Below are positions 1 through 8,096 of a stretch of 56,837 bases of DNA, in pieces (position 1 is the stretch's first letter; every line of letters starts with the position of its first letter). Position numbers and translations under genes: made by a program. The notes under the pieces were generated by a model. That model was not told the DNA's origin and made no database searches. It saw nothing but the letters and a program-made list of their open reading frames with translations. The DNA lies in assembly GCF_001557235.1 (NCBI RefSeq), contig NZ_LSJI01000045.1, positions 1-56,837 on the forward strand. The letters are read 5' to 3'. This stretch comes from Phenylobacterium sp. CCH9-H3. Lineage in GTDB: Bacteria > Pseudomonadota > Alphaproteobacteria > Caulobacterales > Caulobacteraceae.

Positions 1-593
1 ATCGTGCGGCCGATGGCCAGCGAGGTCAGCGGATCGTTGGACGGGCTCTTGATCACCGCGTCGCCGCGCGTGATCGCGTTCCAGAGGGCAGTGATCCCGG
101 CGACGCCTGGGGAGTTCCCGGCGGTGATGTGGACGCATCGCGCGCCGAGCGGGCGCGTGTGGGCGACGCGGCCGTCCAGCAGCTCGTGCCGGGTCCAGCC
201 GTCGAGGGCTTGAACGCCGATCCGCAGCTCGGCGACTTCGCGCACGTAGTCGGCCTTCAACAGTCCGGGGATCTGGCGCGCATAGGCGTCATGGAGGATG
301 CCGGGCGTCAGGCCGGAGGTCAGGCAGGAGAGCTCATAGGCCTCCTGAAGGTAGGGGTTGGACGCCGGATCGAGCCGTTCGCTGAGCGCGTCCAGGTACG
401 CCACCACGTCGGCGAAGCTGAGCTGCTCGTACATGTCCGACATCCGCGTCGGATCGGTCAGTGGCAGGCGGTCGAGGTACTTTGCGACATCGGGCGTCCG
501 GAACCTGAGCTCGCCGCGCCGCGCCTCGTGGTCCGTCATGTGATCGGTGATCAATTCGCCCCGGATCAGCAGCGGGATGTCGTAGGTCTTCAC
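1..593 (-). CDS. LuxC-type acyl-CoA reductase, N-terminal part (runs off the window)
   Basis: Only the first 197 or so codons are in the window; the C-terminal part with the catalytic cysteine lies outside. The protein resembles the complete LuxC-like protein at 49956-51374, sharing the AGNSPGVAG nucleotide-site region, SPSNDPLTS and an upstream DGW segment. LuxC-family enzymes reduce activated acyl groups to aldehydes with NADPH. I chose the GTG at 593 because the reading frame is closed by a stop a few codons upstream; no strong Shine-Dalgarno is visible. A copy of the island's 20-bp inverted repeat lies about 175 nt upstream (758-777). Family call is good; substrate is unknown. Confidence 0.8.
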   Translation of the reverse strand, partial: MKTYDIPLLIRGELITDHMTDHEARRGELRFRTPDVAKYLDRLPLTDPTRMSDMYEQLSFADVVAYLDALSERLDPASNPYLQEAYELSCLTSGLTPGILHDAYARQIPGLLKADYVREVAELRIGVQALDGWTRHELLDGRVAHTRPLGARCVHITAGNSPGVAGITALWNAITRGDAVIKSPSNDPLTSLAIGRT

Positions 594-757
594 AGGGGCG
601 GCTCATGAGCAGGGACGGCCCCGCGAGCGGCGCCACGCAGTCTGCCGGCGACGCCAGGCGACCACCGACAGAAGGCTCTGCGGGGGGTCGGCCGTCAGTC
701 ACCATCGCCCGGGACACCGAGGCCACGGATTGGACCTGCCACCAGTAAACCCAAACG

Positions 758-777
758 TGTCACCGTGGGCAGGGACA
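758..777. promoter_or_regulatory. 20-bp inverted repeat, site 1
   Basis: TGTCAC-N8-GGGACA. Its centre is about 174 nt upstream of the minus-strand LuxC-like GTG at 593. It belongs to the window-wide TGTCMC-N8-GGGACA family. Confidence 0.65.
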
Positions 778-1029
778 CCTGCTGCACCTGACGCGGACGA
801 TAATGTCAATTGCGTCACGCTGGCGTCGGCCGCTCCACCCAGTTCCTGGAGCTCACACGCCCCGCCTCCGCGGCGCGTTTCCTCCCAAATGGGGAGGACA
901 TCCTCCCCCACCTCGCCGCTCGGAGCCTTGTCTCCGAGCGGCGCTCTCTGTCCCGAAGACTCGCCGTCGCGCGGCGAAAGCGGGCGCGGTCCCATCTCGC
1001 GCGGCGGCACGCAGGCGCGGAGGCCCTCT

Positions 1030-1049
1030 TGTCCCTGCCGAAAGGGACC
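1030..1049. promoter_or_regulatory. 20-bp inverted repeat, site 2
   Basis: TGTCCC-N8-GGGACC. It lies on the receptor side of the gap, about 435 nt before the TonB receptor ATG at 1475, which is farther than usual for this family and implies a long leader if it drives that gene. Confidence 0.6.
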
Positions 1050-1061
1050 CTCGATCCGCAT

Positions 1062-1084
1062 TTAGCATAGGAAGATGATGCTAA
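1062..1084. promoter_or_regulatory. inverted repeat TTAGCAT-N9-ATGCTAA
   Basis: Two perfect 7-bp arms with a 9-nt spacer stand out as AT-rich in GC-rich DNA, 12 nt after site 2. They could be a second operator upstream of the TonB receptor. No binding protein can be named. Confidence 0.35.
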
Positions 1085-1474
1085 TCGCGTCGCACCCCCA
1101 CGGGACTCCAACGATGACGCGCGGGGGAGGAGCCGGCGATGACACTGCGCCGCAAGGCCACGGAGGACGGCGGTTTCGCGATCGGCCGGCTCATGGACAG
1201 CACCAACCGCGCGGTCGGATGGCGGGGTGACCCGCCGACGGGGCGCCCCCCCGGCCGGCGCCGGCCCCTGATGGCCGCGAGCGCAGCCCCCGTCAGGACG
1301 GCTAACCCACTCGGCGGCCCGGACGCCAGGTCAGCATCTCAGCGCTCAAGACGTCACGGCGGCCACATCAAGCCAACGAGAGCCAATGGGCCGGACGCGT
1401 GCCGCGGCCGCGGACCGGGGCGCGAACGACGATCACAGGCAAGCGGCTGAGGCCGGAGCTGCAGAGGGGGAACC

Positions 1475-4315
1475 ATGAGATTTGCGATCAAGACACTCTG
1501 GCTGTGCGGCGCAGGAGCTGGCGCACTGCTCGCGGCCGACGCCGCCTGCGCCCAGCCTTCGTCACCGACGCCTTCGGGCGCCGCCGCGCCAAAGGTCGCC
1601 GAGCTCGAAGAGGTACAGGTGACCGGCTCGCGCATCGTGCGCGACGGCTATGAGACGCCGAACCCGGTCACGGTGCGGACCAACGAAGACCTGCAGCAGA
1701 CGGCGCCGATCAGCGCGATCGCGGGCCTAGGGCAGTTGCCGCAGTTCCAGGGATCGTCGCTGCTGACCGACAGCCGCCGGTTTTCGAGCCCGTTCACGCC
1801 CAACGGCAATTTCCTGAACCTGCGCGGCATCGGCTCAGTCCGTACGCTGACGCTCCTGAACGGCGTTCGCCTCCCGCCCACCAATTTCCTGGGCCAGGTG
1901 GATGCGAGCGTCGTTCCGCAACTTCTGCTGGAGCGTGTCGACGTGGTGACCGGCGGCGCGTCCGCCGCGTACGGGTCTGATGCGGTGGCCGGCGTGGTGA
2001 ACTTCATCCTGGACGAGGACTTCGCGGGGATGAAGGCGAACGTCCAGGGCGGCGTGAGTTCGCGGGGCGACCGCTACAACTACCGGGTCGGGATCGCCGG
2101 CGGCTTCGCCCTGGGCGAACGCGGCCACTTGACCCTCAGCTACGAGCGGTTCGAGGCGACCGAGGTCAAGCGCAAGGACCGCGAGGTCTCCGCGCAGCAG
2201 CCGCCGATCGGCGTCGCCGCGAAGTTCCCGGGCGGCAATCAGGGCACCGCCTTGAACCCCTTCATCTATGTCTATGACGGCCGCTACACCGTGACGACCA
2301 GCGCCCTCGTCGCGGGCGGCCCGTTTGCCAACACCTATTTCCCCACGGCGGGGACATTCCGCCCGGTGCAGGGGACGGCGACCAACACCCCCGGGATCTT
2401 CGTCGGCGGCGATTGGGATATCCAGGACACCAACGGCACGATGGCGGCGCCGATCCTCGAGCAGTCCGCCTTCGCCCGCGCGACCTACGAGCTGACCGAC
2501 AACATCACGGGCTACGTCCAGGGGATCTACAGCACGCCGGAGGATCGCTCGCTGGGCCTGACGATCCCGCTGCGGGGCGTCACAATCTTCAGCGGCAACC
2601 CGTTCATCCCCGCCGCCTTCCAGCAACAGATGACGGCCCAGAACGTCGCCAGCATCACCATCAACCGGCAACTGCACGAGGCCCAGCCCCTGGGCGTCTG
2701 GGCCAAGAACCGCACCTTCCTGGGCGGCGCCGGCCTGAAGGGGCGGCTGCTCGACCGGTTCAGCTGGAACCTCGACTATGCGTACGGCCACGCTCGGCAC
2801 CGGCAATCCGCGCGCACCATCGATCTGCGGCGTCTGGCGGCGGCGGCCGACGCCGTCCGCGACCCGTCCGGCGCCGCCGTCTGCCGGGTCAATCTCACAA
2901 ACCCCGGGCTCTATCCGGGCTGCGTGCCCATCAACCTGCTGGGCGCGGGCGCGCCGTCGCCCGAGGCGGTGGCCTACATCAGCGAGCCTCGCTCGGAGTG
3001 GAGTACGCTGAACGAAACGCACTTCGCCAGCGCCGGCGTCCAGGGCGACGTGTTCAATCTGCCCGCCGGCGCCGTCACACTAGCGATCGGCGCGGAGTAC
3101 CGCGACGAGCGGCTGGATCAGGACTCCAATGCCGATCCCGCAAGCCCGTTGCCCATCACCGGTCTGCGCGGCATCGCCGCCACCAGCACCCGCTTCTATC
3201 TGGTGAACGCGGGCCTCGCGGAGGGTCGGGTCAAGGTCAAGGAGGTGTTCGGGGAAGCGGCCGTCCCGGTCCTCAAGGATGCGCCTCTGGCCAAGTCGCT
3301 CGATCTGAACGGCGCCGTTCGATACACCGACTACAGCACCAGCGGCGGGGTCACGACCTGGAAGGTCGGCGCCACCTGGGAGCCGGTCCAGGACGTGCGG
3401 TTCCGCGCGACCCGGTCGCGGGATATTCGCGCGCCCAATATCAACGAACTGTTCGCGGGGACCTCGCAGTCCCGCTTCCCGATCATCGACCCGCACACCA
3501 ACACCGCCGTGAACGTGGCCACCCAGGCGGGTGGCAACCCAAACCTGGACCCCGAGAAGGCGGACACCCTGACGATTGGCGCGGTCTTTCAGCCGCGGTT
3601 CGCGCCGGGCCTGATGTTCTCGCTCGACTACTACAAGATCAAGATCCGTGACCTGGTTGGCTCGGTCTCCCTCGCCGAGACGCTGACGCTGTGCGAGGCG
3701 GCGAACGGAACCGGTCCCGCCTGCGAGCAGATCGTGCGGCCCTTGCCGTTCAGCGATCGGACGCCTGCCAATGCGCCGACCCTGATCTACACAAGCAGCA
3801 TCAACATCGCCAAACGCATCTATTCGGGCGTTGATGCGGAAGCGACCTATCGCCGACCGCTCGGCGGCGGCGACCTCACGCTGCGCTTGCTCGGCACCTA
3901 CATCGACAGCATCGAGACCCAGGCCACCCCGGCTTCCCCGGTGCTCGAGAACGCCGGCTACCTCGGGACGCCCCGCGTCGTCGCCAATCTGAGCGCGCGC
4001 TACGACAAGGGCATCTGGTCGTTCTTCATCCAGGAGCGCCTGTACGGGAAGGTGAAGCTCGGGGGGCCCACCCAGGTCTTCGACGAACGCGACCCGCCCG
4101 AGCTTTGGTACACCGATGTCACGGTGACCGCCCGACCCGCTTTCGCCGCGGACTACAACGGCGAATTCTTCCTGACGGTGAACAACCTCTTCGACCCGAA
4201 ACCCTTCACCTCGGTGATCCAGGGCGCGGGCGGGGGCATCGGCAATCGCGCCTTCGAAGGCCGATACGACTTCATCGGCCGGACCTTCACCGCCGGCGTC
4301 CGCACCCGGTTCTGA
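1475..4315 (+). CDS. TonB-dependent outer-membrane receptor
   Basis: This 946-aa protein has a signal peptide ending near ...DAACAQ (about residue 27). A TonB-box-like stretch (EEVQVTGSRI, about residues 46-56) and a plug domain to about residue 190 follow, then a long beta-barrel. It ends in the receptor signature GRTFTAGVRTRF with a C-terminal aromatic residue, and contains NNLFDPKPF near the end. A strong GAGGGGGA Shine-Dalgarno precedes the ATG. Such receptors import large or scarce substrates across the outer membrane using TonB energy; the ligand cannot be inferred, but neighbouring exported esterases suggest an esterified organic compound rather than a siderophore. It is transcribed alone. 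Confidence 0.93.
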   Translation: MRFAIKTLWLCGAGAGALLAADAACAQPSSPTPSGAAAPKVAELEEVQVTGSRIVRDGYETPNPVTVRTNEDLQQTAPISAIAGLGQLPQFQGSSLLTDSRRFSSPFTPNGNFLNLRGIGSVRTLTLLNGVRLPPTNFLGQVDASVVPQLLLERVDVVTGGASAAYGSDAVAGVVNFILDEDFAGMKANVQGGVSSRGDRYNYRVGIAGGFALGERGHLTLSYERFEATEVKRKDREVSAQQPPIGVAAKFPGGNQGTALNPFIYVYDGRYTVTTSALVAGGPFANTYFPTAGTFRPVQGTATNTPGIFVGGDWDIQDTNGTMAAPILEQSAFARATYELTDNITGYVQGIYSTPEDRSLGLTIPLRGVTIFSGNPFIPAAFQQQMTAQNVASITINRQLHEAQPLGVWAKNRTFLGGAGLKGRLLDRFSWNLDYAYGHARHRQSARTIDLRRLAAAADAVRDPSGAAVCRVNLTNPGLYPGCVPINLLGAGAPSPEAVAYISEPRSEWSTLNETHFASAGVQGDVFNLPAGAVTLAIGAEYRDERLDQDSNADPASPLPITGLRGIAATSTRFYLVNAGLAEGRVKVKEVFGEAAVPVLKDAPLAKSLDLNGAVRYTDYSTSGGVTTWKVGATWEPVQDVRFRATRSRDIRAPNINELFAGTSQSRFPIIDPHTNTAVNVATQAGGNPNLDPEKADTLTIGAVFQPRFAPGLMFSLDYYKIKIRDLVGSVSLAETLTLCEAANGTGPACEQIVRPLPFSDRTPANAPTLIYTSSINIAKRIYSGVDAEATYRRPLGGGDLTLRLLGTYIDSIETQATPASPVLENAGYLGTPRVVANLSARYDKGIWSFFIQERLYGKVKLGGPTQVFDERDPPELWYTDVTVTARPAFAADYNGEFFLTVNNLFDPKPFTSVIQGAGGGIGNRAFEGRYDFIGRTFTAGVRTRF

Positions 4316-4339
4316 GGTGGCGACTGCCGCGTCCCGCTT

Positions 4340-4366
4340 CGCGCCCCACACGCGGAGCGGGGCGCG
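4340..4366. terminator. GC hairpin between convergent genes
   Basis: An 8-bp perfect stem (CGCGCCCC / GGGGCGCG) lies between the receptor stop and the convergent TetR stop. There is no T-tract, so intrinsic termination is uncertain; position is the main support. Confidence 0.35.
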
Positions 4367-4415
4367 TGCAGCCCGACGCCCCGGGTCCGTCTCGAGGTGG
4401 CGAGCTTCACCGTCG

Positions 4416-5168
4416 TCATGGGCTCCGGGGTGGAGCCGGGAAGACCGTCTCTGATCGAACGCCGCGCCAATCCACGCCGGGAAAGTTCACACTCAGGACG
4501 AAGAGGGCGAGCTCTTCGTAGGATCGACTGATGGTCTCAAGCTCGGGCACCGACTCGCGCACCGGACGGAACCGGCTCAGGCCGATGATCGAGGCCTGAA
4601 GGTTGAGGATCCGGGCCTCGGCCTGGTCAAAGCCCAGCGCTCTCCCGGCCTCGAAGTAGGCCTGCCAGTAGGTATTCAGGACCGGCCCCAACGTGGCGTC
4701 GATGGTTCCGGAGCGAGGGTCGACTAGGCCCTTGAACGTCTGGCGGCTTTCGGTCGGGTTGACCCCCCCATAGCAAAGGCCCAGCGCCAGCGCGCAGATC
4801 TTTGCGGCGGGCGAGGCGTTCGCCGCGAGCAGCCGGTCGAGTCGACGAAGGCCGCGTTCCACGAGGAGCAGCCGACAGGCGTTGACCAGCGCCTCCTTGT
4901 TGGGGAAATGCCTGTAGAGCGTGGGAAGCCCAACCCCCGCCAGGTCCGCCACGCCCTGCACCGTCACGAGCGCCATGTCCTGGTGGGTGAAGGCCTCGAT
5001 CGCGGCCCGCAGGATCGCTTCGCGCGGCTCCACGTCGGCCAGCGGACCGTTGGGCGCGGCAGCTGGCGCGGGATGTCCCCAGCGCGCGGCGGCTCCCTTC
5101 ATCGCCCGATGCTTGCGCTCGGCCGGGGAGAGCTTGGTACGACCTCTGCCAGAGGATCCCGCGGGCAT
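4416..5168 (-). CDS. TetR/AcrR family transcriptional regulator
   Basis: The 250-aa protein (from the ATG at 5168, MPAGSSGRGRTK) has a basic N-terminal tail, then a TetR-type helix-turn-helix: REAILRAAIEAF, ...VQGVADLAGVGLPTLYRHFPNKEAL, about residues 48-95. The helical ligand domain fills the rest. An in-frame ATG at 5204 would add 12 residues and looks less likely. It lies between the first receptor and the first tannase-like gene. Palindromic TCACTT-type repeats at 7102-7131 are candidate operators for a TetR dimer, but no direct link is visible. The effector is unknown. Confidence 0.85.
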   Translation of the reverse strand: MPAGSSGRGRTKLSPAERKHRAMKGAAARWGHPAPAAAPNGPLADVEPREAILRAAIEAFTHQDMALVTVQGVADLAGVGLPTLYRHFPNKEALVNACRLLLVERGLRRLDRLLAANASPAAKICALALGLCYGGVNPTESRQTFKGLVDPRSGTIDATLGPVLNTYWQAYFEAGRALGFDQAEARILNLQASIIGLSRFRPVRESVPELETISRSYEELALFVLSVNFPGVDWRGVRSETVFPAPPRSP

Positions 5169-5348
5169 GCAGGTCTCAGATAGCAGGCGGCTGACACGGA
5201 TCAAGCCGGCCCCGGGAGTCTTGCCTGCCGTAGCCGCGGTGGGGGGAGGGCGCGACGTGGCGTGCGCGCCTCGCGTCGATCCCGCCTTCTCCCGACGCGA
5301 CGGGAAACTGCGGCGGCGCCGGTTGCGGCCTCGGAGCGCCCCCGCGGC

Positions 5349-6881
5349 TCACTTTGCGGACCGGGCGGCGACGCAGCGGAAGCTGCTGGCCGCCGTGACG
5401 TCGCCGGTCCCCTTATAGTGGGCGTAGGTCGGGTAGGGGCACAACGGCCGCGAGAACAGGGTCTTGCCCGTCTCGGCGTCGATCCGCGTGGCGGTGAGGG
5501 ATTGGGGCGCGCGCCCTTGGGTGACCCAGGCGTCGAGGGCGGGGAGCAGGGCGTCGGTGCGATCCGCGCCGGTGCCGCCGCGGCAATGCCCCACGCCGCC
5601 GAAGAAGTAGAACCGCATGGAGGCGTCGGCCTTGGCCTTGCCGCCGACGTTGGACACGAAGTCCTTGTAGTAGCCGAGCGTGCCGGCCGGCGGCACGCCC
5701 GGATCGCCGGCCCCCGTCCAGACGATCAGCTTGCCGCGCCGGGCGAAGGGCGAGATGTTCGCCGTCACTTCCCAGAGGTCGTAGAGCGCCATGACCTCAC
5801 GCGCGTGGGCGTTGAAGTCATAGCCCATCGCGTCGACGGTGACGTCCTTGGCGATGAAGTCCTTCACATAGCTGTTCACGGTCGAGACGAAGGCGGACGT
5901 CGGTCCGAACGCCATCCGATCCCAACCGCCGGGCAGGGTCTCGGCCCCGTTCATGTAGTAGCCGAGTTCGGTCTTGCGGCCGCCGGCCAGGGTGATCGGC
6001 GACGTCAGGGCGGTGAGCACGGCGACCTGCGCGTCGGAGAGGCAGGTGTCGCCCGCATCGACGCCGCCGGGGCAGCGGAGGGTCTTCGGGTCGAAGCGAC
6101 AGGACCAGTCGGAGACGATCCCGTCCGCGAGACCGTCCTTCGCATCGCAGCGCGCCATGACCGCCTTGTGCACCATGGCCATCTTGGTCGGGCTGATGGT
6201 CGCGCCGGGCAGGGCCGCCAGGCGCGCCGCCCTTTGCATGAGCGCGATGGGGCTCGTCCGCGCCGGCGCACCGGCGATGACGCCGTCGAACAGGTCGGGG
6301 TTGTGAATTGCCGCCGTCAGCGCTTCGCGACCGCCGGCCGAGCAGCCTTCGAAATAGGCCCGGACCGGCGCAGACCCGTAGTAGCGGCGCATCACCTCCC
6401 GGGCCACCGGCGTGACGGTCGGGACCGATTCCCGGACGAAGAGCGTGAGCTTCTGCGGATCGCGGGCAAAGGTGCTGTTGTTGCCGTCGTGGCCACCGTT
6501 GCTCGCCACGTCGCCATACCCCTGCGCAAGCACGCCCGGGTTGAGCGGGCGGATGACGCCGTCGAACCCACCGCCGCCACTGTAGTGGAGCTTGCCATTC
6601 CAGCTGTTGGGCAGCCGCAATTCGAACTTGAGCTCGGGCGCGATGAGGCCGCTAACCTTGCAGTACTCCGGAGCCAGAGGGGTGGCCCCGACGACTACCG
6701 CGTCGGTGATGGCGGCGCCGGCGATCTGCTGGCCGTTGAGTCCAACGCACTCGGCCGGGCTTGGCGCGGCCGCCGCTTCGGACGCGACCCCGAGAACCAG
6801 ACTGGCGGCCGCGAGCAGGGACGCTCGCAAAGGGGTCACACGGCCGGGCGCAGTGGACGCAGCGGTTTGAAAACAACCCAT
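5349..6881 (-). CDS. exported tannase/feruloyl-esterase family hydrolase
   Basis: This 510-aa protein has a signal peptide (to about residue 38) and the tannase-family fold. The CS-D-HC arrangement is complete: Cys180-Ser181 in GCSAGG, Asp393 in GAGDPG and His432-Cys433 in GVGHCRGG. In the family the two cysteines form a disulfide that holds the serine and histidine together. A likely calcium loop (CDAKDGLADGIVSDWSCRFD) lies near residues 245-265. Known members cleave galloyl, feruloyl or similar aryl esters, so an ester of a phenolic or other organic acid is the probable substrate. AGGGGAG supports the ATG. A 20-bp repeat is centred 90 nt upstream. Confidence 0.88.
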   Translation of the reverse strand: MGCFQTAASTAPGRVTPLRASLLAAASLVLGVASEAAAAPSPAECVGLNGQQIAGAAITDAVVVGATPLAPEYCKVSGLIAPELKFELRLPNSWNGKLHYSGGGGFDGVIRPLNPGVLAQGYGDVASNGGHDGNNSTFARDPQKLTLFVRESVPTVTPVAREVMRRYYGSAPVRAYFEGCSAGGREALTAAIHNPDLFDGVIAGAPARTSPIALMQRAARLAALPGATISPTKMAMVHKAVMARCDAKDGLADGIVSDWSCRFDPKTLRCPGGVDAGDTCLSDAQVAVLTALTSPITLAGGRKTELGYYMNGAETLPGGWDRMAFGPTSAFVSTVNSYVKDFIAKDVTVDAMGYDFNAHAREVMALYDLWEVTANISPFARRGKLIVWTGAGDPGVPPAGTLGYYKDFVSNVGGKAKADASMRFYFFGGVGHCRGGTGADRTDALLPALDAWVTQGRAPQSLTATRIDAETGKTLFSRPLCPYPTYAHYKGTGDVTAASSFRCVAARSAK

Positions 6882-6961
6882 CGAGGCTCCCCTTGGACGT
6901 TGTCGTCCTGGGCGGCCGGAGGCCGCACGACGGGATGGTGTTCACCGCATGCCGCCCCGTC

Positions 6962-6981
6962 TGTCCCAGGGTGGGGGGACA
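6962..6981. promoter_or_regulatory. 20-bp inverted repeat, site 3
   Basis: Perfect arms, TGTCCC-N8-GGGACA, centred 90 nt upstream of the tannase-like ATG at 6881. The flank GGGGGGACATT is shared with site 6. Confidence 0.8.
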
Positions 6982-7101
6982 TTCACGAACACAATTGGTC
7001 CATGAGTCACTTTCAGAGGACGCGATGCTCACTTGATTTGCAGCGTCCTGGTCAGTGCGCCCGCCCCTGAACAACGCTACCGGCGCTCAAGTCATCTATT
7101 G

Positions 7102-7131
7102 TCACTTTAGTGATAGTCACTTGAAGTGACT
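7102..7131. promoter_or_regulatory. two adjacent TCACTT palindromes, TetR-operator-like
   Basis: TCACTTTAGTGA (7102-7113) is followed directly by the perfect 8+1+8 palindrome AGTCACTTGAAGTGACT (7115-7131). Single TCACTT half-sites also occur near 7006 and 7028. They lie between the minus-strand tannase-like gene and the plus-strand small gene at 7235, so one or both could be regulated. The binding protein is unknown. Confidence 0.5.
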
Positions 7132-7234
7132 GGAAGGCTGGTTATCTCAGCAAGGATGAATTTGCCTTCGGGGCAAGGGTCAAGCGCCGCGTCATGCGGC
7201 AAGTGCTTGAACCCTGCGCGAAGCCTCGAGGAGG

Positions 7235-7564
7235 ATGACCTTGCAGCGCCGCGCGCCGACCGGTTCGACCCTGATCGTTGTTCCGCGACGGCTGAGATCT
7301 CCGAGCGTTCGTAACCGCTTTCGGCTGCTCAGCCTGAAGACGGAGCGATGGATGAGCCGCCAGCGCGGCTTCCTCCGCTACTCGCTGTTCGAGACCGAGG
7401 ATGGCTGGATGGAGCTCTTCGTCTGGCAAAGCTCGGCCGAAGCGGAGACGGCCCACACCCGCTTCAACGCCAGCGGCATCGCGGCAGACCTGGCCGGGAT
7501 CCTCGATCCCGACGACGATAGCCGCGCCGCAGATCCGCTCGTCGTCGGCGCGCCCTCGGCGTGA
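7235..7564 (+). CDS. small protein, possibly antibiotic-biosynthesis-monooxygenase-like (dimeric alpha-beta barrel)
   Basis: The 109-aa protein has no signal peptide. The stretch RQRGFLRYSLFETEDGWMELFVWQS followed by an Ala/Glu-rich helix resembles the small ABM-type ferredoxin-like fold, in which a central strand carries a Trp and a helix follows. That resemblance is by eye only. GAGGAGG abuts the ATG, which leaves the true start uncertain. The stop is 19 nt from the convergent VOC gene. The upstream TCACTT palindromes are a possible operator. It may be a small heme- or quinol-modifying enzyme, or simply a hypothetical protein. Confidence 0.5.
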   Translation: MTLQRRAPTGSTLIVVPRRLRSPSVRNRFRLLSLKTERWMSRQRGFLRYSLFETEDGWMELFVWQSSAEAETAHTRFNASGIAADLAGILDPDDDSRAADPLVVGAPSA

Positions 7565-7582
7565 GGCGTCAGATCGAATGGA

Positions 7583-8053
7583 CTATGGCCGCATCACAAG
7601 CTCGATGCGGTTGCCCGCCGGATCACGGATCATCGCGACCGTGACGTCGCCAAGCCCGGGGGGCCGCGTCGGCGCCAGTTCCACGGAGCCGCCGGCCGCG
7701 ATGACACGACGCACCGCGGCGTCCATGTCGCGGACGTTGAAGACCATGTTGGAGACGCCCTCCAGCTTCGCGTCGGGGGCGCGGTTGACCACGATGAGCC
7801 GCGTGGTCTTGGCCGCCTTCGCCGCCTCGACGGTCGGACCGAAGTTGAGGATCACTTCGAGCAGGTTCGGCCGCTCGAGGCGAAAGACCTCATGCATGCC
7901 GAAGGCCTTTTGGTAGAAGGCCGCGGTCCTTGGCACATCGGGCGCGCTGACGCGCACGTTGCGGATCGATATGTCCGGCTCGGCCGCCGTCGGCTGGGCG
8001 ATCGCGGCTTGGGCCGCCGCCGCCAGGCTGAGTGCGATCAGGATTGCTCGCAT
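7583..8053 (-). CDS. exported VOC (glyoxalase/bleomycin-resistance fold) protein
   Basis: The 156-aa protein has a clear signal peptide (MRAILIALSL..., cleaved near ...AIAQ) and one VOC domain, with DVPRTAAFYQKAFGM at the start and DPAGNRIELV at the end. The terminal glutamate metal ligand is present, but the usual first-strand His/Gln ligand is replaced (NVRVSAPDV). GAGGAG precedes the ATG. It lies about 43 nt downstream of the second tannase-like gene, probably in one transcript. It is clearly related to the VOC gene at 19311. VOC proteins are normally cytosolic, so export is unusual; the activity cannot be assigned. Confidence 0.8.
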   Translation of the reverse strand: MRAILIALSLAAAAQAAIAQPTAAEPDISIRNVRVSAPDVPRTAAFYQKAFGMHEVFRLERPNLLEVILNFGPTVEAAKAAKTTRLIVVNRAPDAKLEGVSNMVFNVRDMDAAVRRVIAAGGSVELAPTRPPGLGDVTVAMIRDPAGNRIELVMRP

Positions 8054-8096
8054 ACGCCGCTCCTCGTTGCAGTGATGATCCGCCAGCGGCGCCGCC

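Larger units (their letters stand above)
594..1474. other. long intergenic region with two operator-like repeats
   Basis: This 880-nt gap separates a minus-strand gene from a plus-strand gene. The short open frames in it are GC-driven and look like no protein. It holds two copies of the 20-bp inverted repeat (758-777, 1030-1049) and a 7-bp perfect inverted repeat (1062-1084). I see no RNA gene. Confidence 0.6.

Noticed and set aside
5262..7070. 602-aa open frame on the plus strand
   Set aside because: It is antisense to the first tannase-like gene, which has a full CS-D-HC site and a Shine-Dalgarno; the antisense protein is low complexity.
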